From positions 124,001 to 188,000 of the forward strand of contig CAXXMY010000009.1 of assembly GCA_963663635.2 (NCBI GenBank): a stretch of 64,000 nucleotides of DNA, given 5' to 3'. The notes beneath the pieces are model-generated. The model was given only the letters and a program-made list of their open reading frames with translations. It searched no databases and was not told the DNA's origin. This stretch comes from Poriferisodalis sp963663635. Lineage in GTDB: Bacteria > Actinomycetota > Acidimicrobiia > Acidimicrobiales > Poriferisodalaceae. Positions 60,669-64,000 of the stretch are shown one piece after another (position 1 is the first letter of the stretch; every line of letters starts with the position of its first letter). Position numbers and translations under genes: made by a program.

Positions 60669-62048
60669 GTGGCGGAGGGAATCAACCGGGGCCCTGACGG
60701 GCGACGGATCATCCTGAACGCGTTCACGATGAACTGCGTCAGTCACATCCACCAGGGATTGTGGGTACGCGACGACACCCGCCAGCGGGAGTACACGTCG
60801 CTGGAGCCGTGGCTGGAGCTGGCCCGGATCTGCGAGTCAGGCTGTTTCGACGCGATTTTCCTCGCCGATGTCGTCGGACTGTACGACACCTACCAGGGCA
60901 GCGCCGACACGTCGCTGCGCGAGGGCATGCAGGTGCCCGTGAACGACCCGATGCTGCTGATTCCGGCGATGGCGACGGTGACCGAGCATCTGGCTTTCGC
61001 CTTCACGAGCTCGGTGCTCCAAGCGCACCCGTTCACCTTCGCCCGCCAGATCACCACGCTCGACCATCTCACAGGCGGCCGCGTCGCGTGGAACGTCGTG
61101 ACGTCGTACTTGCAGAACGCGGCCCAGAGTCTTGGCTTCGACCGGCTTCCCCGACATGACGAGCGCTACGAGCGGGCCGAGGACTACATGGAGGTCTGCT
61201 ACAAGCTCTGGGAGAGCAGCTGGACCGACGATGCCGTCGTGGCCGACACCGAACGCAGGGTGTACGTCGATCCGGCCGGGGTGCGACCGATCAACCACTC
61301 CGGGGCCTATTACTCGGTGGCGGGTCCGCACTTGTCCGCGCCGTCGCCGCAGCGAACCCCGGTCATCTTCCAAGCAGGATCGTCGGACCGGGGCCGCGAC
61401 TTCGCTGCGAAACATGCCGAGTGCGTGTTCGTCGTGGCGGCATCGAGGGGCCTCGCCCGAATTGCGGCGGACATCCGGGCACGGACACAAGCTGCAGGAC
61501 GCGACCCCGCCGACGTGAAGATCATCGCCGGCCTGTCCCCCGTTGTCGGCGGCACCGAGGCCGAAGCGAAGGCGAAACATGACGACTACCTCGAGACGCT
61601 GTCACTGGAGGCAGGTCTGGCGCACCTCAGCGGGAATCTCAACGTCGACCTCAGCCACATCGACCCCGACCAGCCGCTTGAGACGTTTGACAGCGAGGGC
61701 GTGCGCGGACCGGTGAAGTCACTGCTCGACTCGGCACCCCCCGGAACGCGGACCTTTGGCGACCTCGTCAAGCTCAACATGGCCGGCCAGTTCCTCGTCG
61801 GCACCCCAGAGCAGATCGCCGACGGCATGGAGCGCCGCCTGAACCAGGGCGTCGATGGGTTCAACCTCGTCTACGCGACGACGCCGGGGACATTCGTGGA
61901 CTTCATCGAGGGCGTGGTCCCGGTGCTCGCCGAACGGGGGCTTGTTCAGCGGGAGTACCAGCCGGGGACCCTGCGGGACAAGTTGTTCGGACGCAGTCGC
62001 CTCCCGGAGTCGCACTTCGGCAGCACATTCCGATCGCCCGCTGGCTGA
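60669..62048 (+). CDS. NtaA/SnaA/DszA-family FMNH2-dependent monooxygenase
   Basis: 459-aa luciferase-like enzyme of the nitrilotriacetate monooxygenase component A type. RRIILNAFTMNCVSHIHQGLWV, FDAIFLADVVGLYDTYQGSADTSLREGMQVPVNDPMLLIPAMATVTEHLAFAFTSSVLQAHPFTFARQITTLDHLTGGRVAWNVVTSYL and IFQAGSSDRGRDFAAKHAECVF are diagnostic. It needs reduced FMN from a separate reductase, such as the one at 11158-11661. The substrate is unknown. GTG 60669 is chosen with a GAGACT box 6 nt upstream; a longer frame starts at ATG 60585. Confidence 0.9.
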   Translation: MAEGINRGPDGRRIILNAFTMNCVSHIHQGLWVRDDTRQREYTSLEPWLELARICESGCFDAIFLADVVGLYDTYQGSADTSLREGMQVPVNDPMLLIPAMATVTEHLAFAFTSSVLQAHPFTFARQITTLDHLTGGRVAWNVVTSYLQNAAQSLGFDRLPRHDERYERAEDYMEVCYKLWESSWTDDAVVADTERRVYVDPAGVRPINHSGAYYSVAGPHLSAPSPQRTPVIFQAGSSDRGRDFAAKHAECVFVVAASRGLARIAADIRARTQAAGRDPADVKIIAGLSPVVGGTEAEAKAKHDDYLETLSLEAGLAHLSGNLNVDLSHIDPDQPLETFDSEGVRGPVKSLLDSAPPGTRTFGDLVKLNMAGQFLVGTPEQIADGMERRLNQGVDGFNLVYATTPGTFVDFIEGVVPVLAERGLVQREYQPGTLRDKLFGRSRLPESHFGSTFRSPAG

Positions 62049-62061
62049 GTCACCGAGGCAT

Positions 62062-62874
62062 TCAGCCCTCGGTTGTTGCGCGGGAGGGGCCTCGCAGGGT
62101 GACGCCGCCGTCGACGACGAGCGTTTGGCCGGTGATGTAGCGGGCTTCGTCCGAGCAGAGGAAACGGACCGCGGCGCCGACGTCCCAGCCAGAGCCTTCG
62201 ATGCCCAAGACACTCGCGCGGCGCCGGGCCTCGGCGATATGGTCGGGCATGTCATCGCCGCCGACCAGCGGGGTGCGCACCGGACCGGGTGCCACGCAAT
62301 TCACGCGGACGCCGTCGGCGCCGTGGTCGACCGCCATCGCCGCGGTGAGGGCCATGATTGCCCCCTTCGAGGTCGAGTACGCGGTCATGCCGCGGGGACG
62401 CAACGCAGAGATCGACGAGATGTTGACGACGGACCCGCCGCCAGTGCTGCGGATCATCGCCGGGATCGCGTGCCGGGACGCCAGCACCATCGAGGTCACG
62501 TTGACGTCCATCACGAGGGCCCAGCGGTCGAGCTTCTCAGTGACGACCGAGCCCGAGCTGCCGATGCCCACGTTGTTCACCAGGATGTCGAGACGGCCCC
62601 AGTGGTCGAGCGCCGCTCGGACCATGGCCTCGCAGTCGTCGGAGGCCGTGACATCTGCCTCGACGGCGACGGCCTCGCCGCCTTCGGACGAGATCATGTC
62701 GACGGTGACTTCGGCGAGCTCGAGTTTGCGGTCCACCACGACCGTCCTCGCCCCGGCTTCCGCGAGCAGAATCGCCGCGGCACGACCGTTGCCGATCCCG
62801 CGGTCGTGCGCTCCGCCACCTGTGACGATCGCCACTCGGTCGTCGAGGTCGAAACGCGGCCGGGTGGCGCTCAT
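62062..62874 (-). CDS. Short-chain dehydrogenase/reductase
   Basis: 270-aa classical SDR: IVTGGGAHDRGIGNGRAAAILLAEAG (an extended glycine loop), NNVG, catalytic Ser in NISSISA, YSTSK and a C-terminal YITGQTLVVDGG. VVVDRKLE after beta-2 suggests NAD(H). The ATG overlaps the homogentisate dioxygenase stop (ATGA), so the two are translationally coupled and may act in the same aromatic-compound pathway, though homogentisate breakdown itself needs no SDR. Confidence 0.9.
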   Translation of the reverse strand: MSATRPRFDLDDRVAIVTGGGAHDRGIGNGRAAAILLAEAGARTVVVDRKLELAEVTVDMISSEGGEAVAVEADVTASDDCEAMVRAALDHWGRLDILVNNVGIGSSGSVVTEKLDRWALVMDVNVTSMVLASRHAIPAMIRSTGGGSVVNISSISALRPRGMTAYSTSKGAIMALTAAMAVDHGADGVRVNCVAPGPVRTPLVGGDDMPDHIAEARRRASVLGIEGSGWDVGAAVRFLCSDEARYITGQTLVVDGGVTLRGPSRATTEG

Positions 62875-64000
62875 TGTCGCAGTGTCGAGCGGTCGTCGAG
62901 TGGCTCCCAACCGCCGGCGTAGTCGTCCTGCAGCTCTGCGAGGCCCGAGGCCCACTCGGTGGGAATCCAGGCGTAACGGGATTCGAACATGAACGCCAGC
63001 ATGTCGGCCATCCGCCGGGGCCCCGGCTCGGCCGTTGTTCCCGCGTCGTATGCGTCGATATCGGGGCCGTGGGGCAAAAACGCGTTGTGGATGCTGACCC
63101 CGCCGGGCAGGAAGCCTTCGGGCTTCGCGTCATAAGTGCCTTCGATGAGCCCCATCAGCTCGCTCATGACGTTGGAGTGGTACCAGGGCGGCCGGAACGT
63201 GTGCTCTTGCACGGCCCAGCGCTCGCGGAACAGCACGAAGTCGACATTGGCCGTGCCCGCAGTGTCTGAAGGTGATGTCAGCAATGTCCAGATCGATGGC
63301 GCCGGATGGTCGAACAGCAGCGGCCCGAGCGGGCAGTAGTTGCGCAGGTCGTATTTGTAGGGCGCGTAGTTGCCGTGCCACGCCACCACATCGAGCGGCG
63401 AATGCGGCAGGTGTGTCTCCAGCAGGCGACCGTCGTGCTTGAACACCAACCGGGTCGGTCGATCCGCGGACTCGTAGCCGGCGACGGGATACAGGAAATC
63501 CCGCGGCATCGCGAGCGCGTCGACTCCGATGAGACCCGGATCCGGCAAGCGGAACGGCGCGCCATAGTTCTCGCAGACGTAACCGCGCGCCGTCTCCTCC
63601 ATCAGTTCGACACGGAACTTGACGCCCCGCGGGATGGTTGCCAGCTCAGCCGGCCCAGCGGTCAGCGTGCCCAGTTCGGTGATGAGCCTCAACGTGCCCT
63701 GCTGGGGCAGGATCAGCAGCTCGCCGTCAGCGTCGGCGAACACCTCGTCGACCATGGACTCGTTGGCGAAATAGAGGTGCGTGGCTGCGCCGCGCTGCGT
63801 GTGGGCATCGCCGTTCGCAGCCAGCGTGCTCAGGCCCGACAGCCAGGTCGCCGGCTCGTCGCCAACGCCGATCGGGCTCCAGCGGAGCTGTGCCACTGGA
63901 GGCGAGCCGTCGCGGCACGGCGAGGTCCGAATGTTTCCCGGGTCGATGTCCCGCAAGGCGGTCACATGACGCACCGACGGGCGGATCCGGTACATCCAGG
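62871..64000 (-). CDS. hgmA: Homogentisate 1,2-dioxygenase (partial, N-terminus off the window)
   Basis: At least 374 residues of a ring-cleaving dioxygenase in tyrosine catabolism, converting homogentisate to maleylacetoacetate. YRIRPSVRH at the visible start is normally internal, and the frame is open to the edge, so roughly 40-60 residues are missing. Iron ligands are seen in FRPPWYHSNVMSELMG (His, Glu) and HNAFLPHGPD (His). VVAWHGNYAPYKYDL and SPLDVVAW are family hallmarks. The next gene overlaps by 4 nt. Confidence 0.95.
   Translation of the reverse strand, partial: WMYRIRPSVRHVTALRDIDPGNIRTSPCRDGSPPVAQLRWSPIGVGDEPATWLSGLSTLAANGDAHTQRGAATHLYFANESMVDEVFADADGELLILPQQGTLRLITELGTLTAGPAELATIPRGVKFRVELMEETARGYVCENYGAPFRLPDPGLIGVDALAMPRDFLYPVAGYESADRPTRLVFKHDGRLLETHLPHSPLDVVAWHGNYAPYKYDLRNYCPLGPLLFDHPAPSIWTLLTSPSDTAGTANVDFVLFRERWAVQEHTFRPPWYHSNVMSELMGLIEGTYDAKPEGFLPGGVSIHNAFLPHGPDIDAYDAGTTAEPGPRRMADMLAFMFESRYAWIPTEWASGLAELQDDYAGGWEPLDDRSTLRQ

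Noticed and set aside
1..64000. CRISPR arrays, rRNA and tRNA genes, including tRNA-Sec
   Set aside because: None was recognised by reading the intergenic stretches; a covariance-model search would be needed to exclude a tRNA.

Overview
The window is 64 kb of GC-rich, densely coding DNA from an actinobacterium-like organism. My best guess is a marine or environmental Acidimicrobiia-type genome. The basis is several F420/FMN luciferase-like monooxygenases, Streptomyces-like ethylmalonyl-CoA pathway enzymes, a CWB2 cell-wall protein, and about 20 genes whose start codon sits 6-9 nt downstream of a TANNNT box, the leaderless-mRNA signature of Actinobacteria. No rRNA, tRNA or CRISPR array was recognised.

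The most notable content is two selenoprotein genes that ordinary gene calling splits at an in-frame UGA. The first (13358-13876, +) is a UGSC-family selenoprotein, Sec at residue 93 in a U-G-S-C motif. It follows a 503-aa protein with a thioredoxin-like CPTC domain. The second (51570-52715, -) is a glycine/sarcosine/betaine/D-proline reductase selenoprotein-B-like protein, Sec at residue 149 in a U-P-L-C motif. Behind both UGA codons, after exactly 11 nt, lies a stem with a 5-nt NGUGN loop that fits a bacterial SECIS. The Sec machinery (selA, selB, selC, selD) must lie elsewhere.

Layout. 1-3.6 kb (-): sufB, malyl-CoA lyase and malyl-CoA thioesterase in overlapping frames. 3.7-7 kb: a DUF2442/DUF4160 pair and a CWB2 gene interrupted by an IS30-family element. 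7-13.9 kb: LLM oxidoreductase, gamma-carbonic anhydrase-like protein, oligopeptidase B, then a redox block (MauE-like, flavin reductase, thioredoxin-fusion protein, UGSC selenoprotein). 14-17 kb: mutY, mesaconyl-CoA hydratase and methylsuccinyl-CoA dehydrogenase; with the left-end genes these make part of a split ethylmalonyl-CoA pathway. 17-22 kb: IF-2B-like and redoxin-like proteins and a decayed type IIG restriction-modification gene with two in-frame stops. 22-31 kb: GGDEF protein, SDR, LLM enzyme and a complete branched-chain amino-acid-type ABC transporter (livFGMH plus binding protein). 31-46 kb: transporters (EamA, SulP, Amt), rhomboid protease, DNA alkylation repair protein, two lipoproteins sharing a C-terminal domain, M18 aminopeptidase, transsulfuration enzymes and a toxin-antitoxin-like pair. 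46-54.5 kb: indolepyruvate ferredoxin oxidoreductase, MFS transporter, the second selenoprotein, SDR and a PhyH dioxygenase. 54.5-60.5 kb: surface-glycan genes (large bifunctional glycosyltransferase, ABC-2 exporter pair, second glycosyltransferase). 60.6-64 kb: NtaA/SnaA-type monooxygenase, SDR and homogentisate dioxygenase running off the right edge.

A 127-128 bp repeat bounded by 9-bp inverted ends occurs three times next to gene 3' ends (18.6, 33.7 and 39.3 kb).
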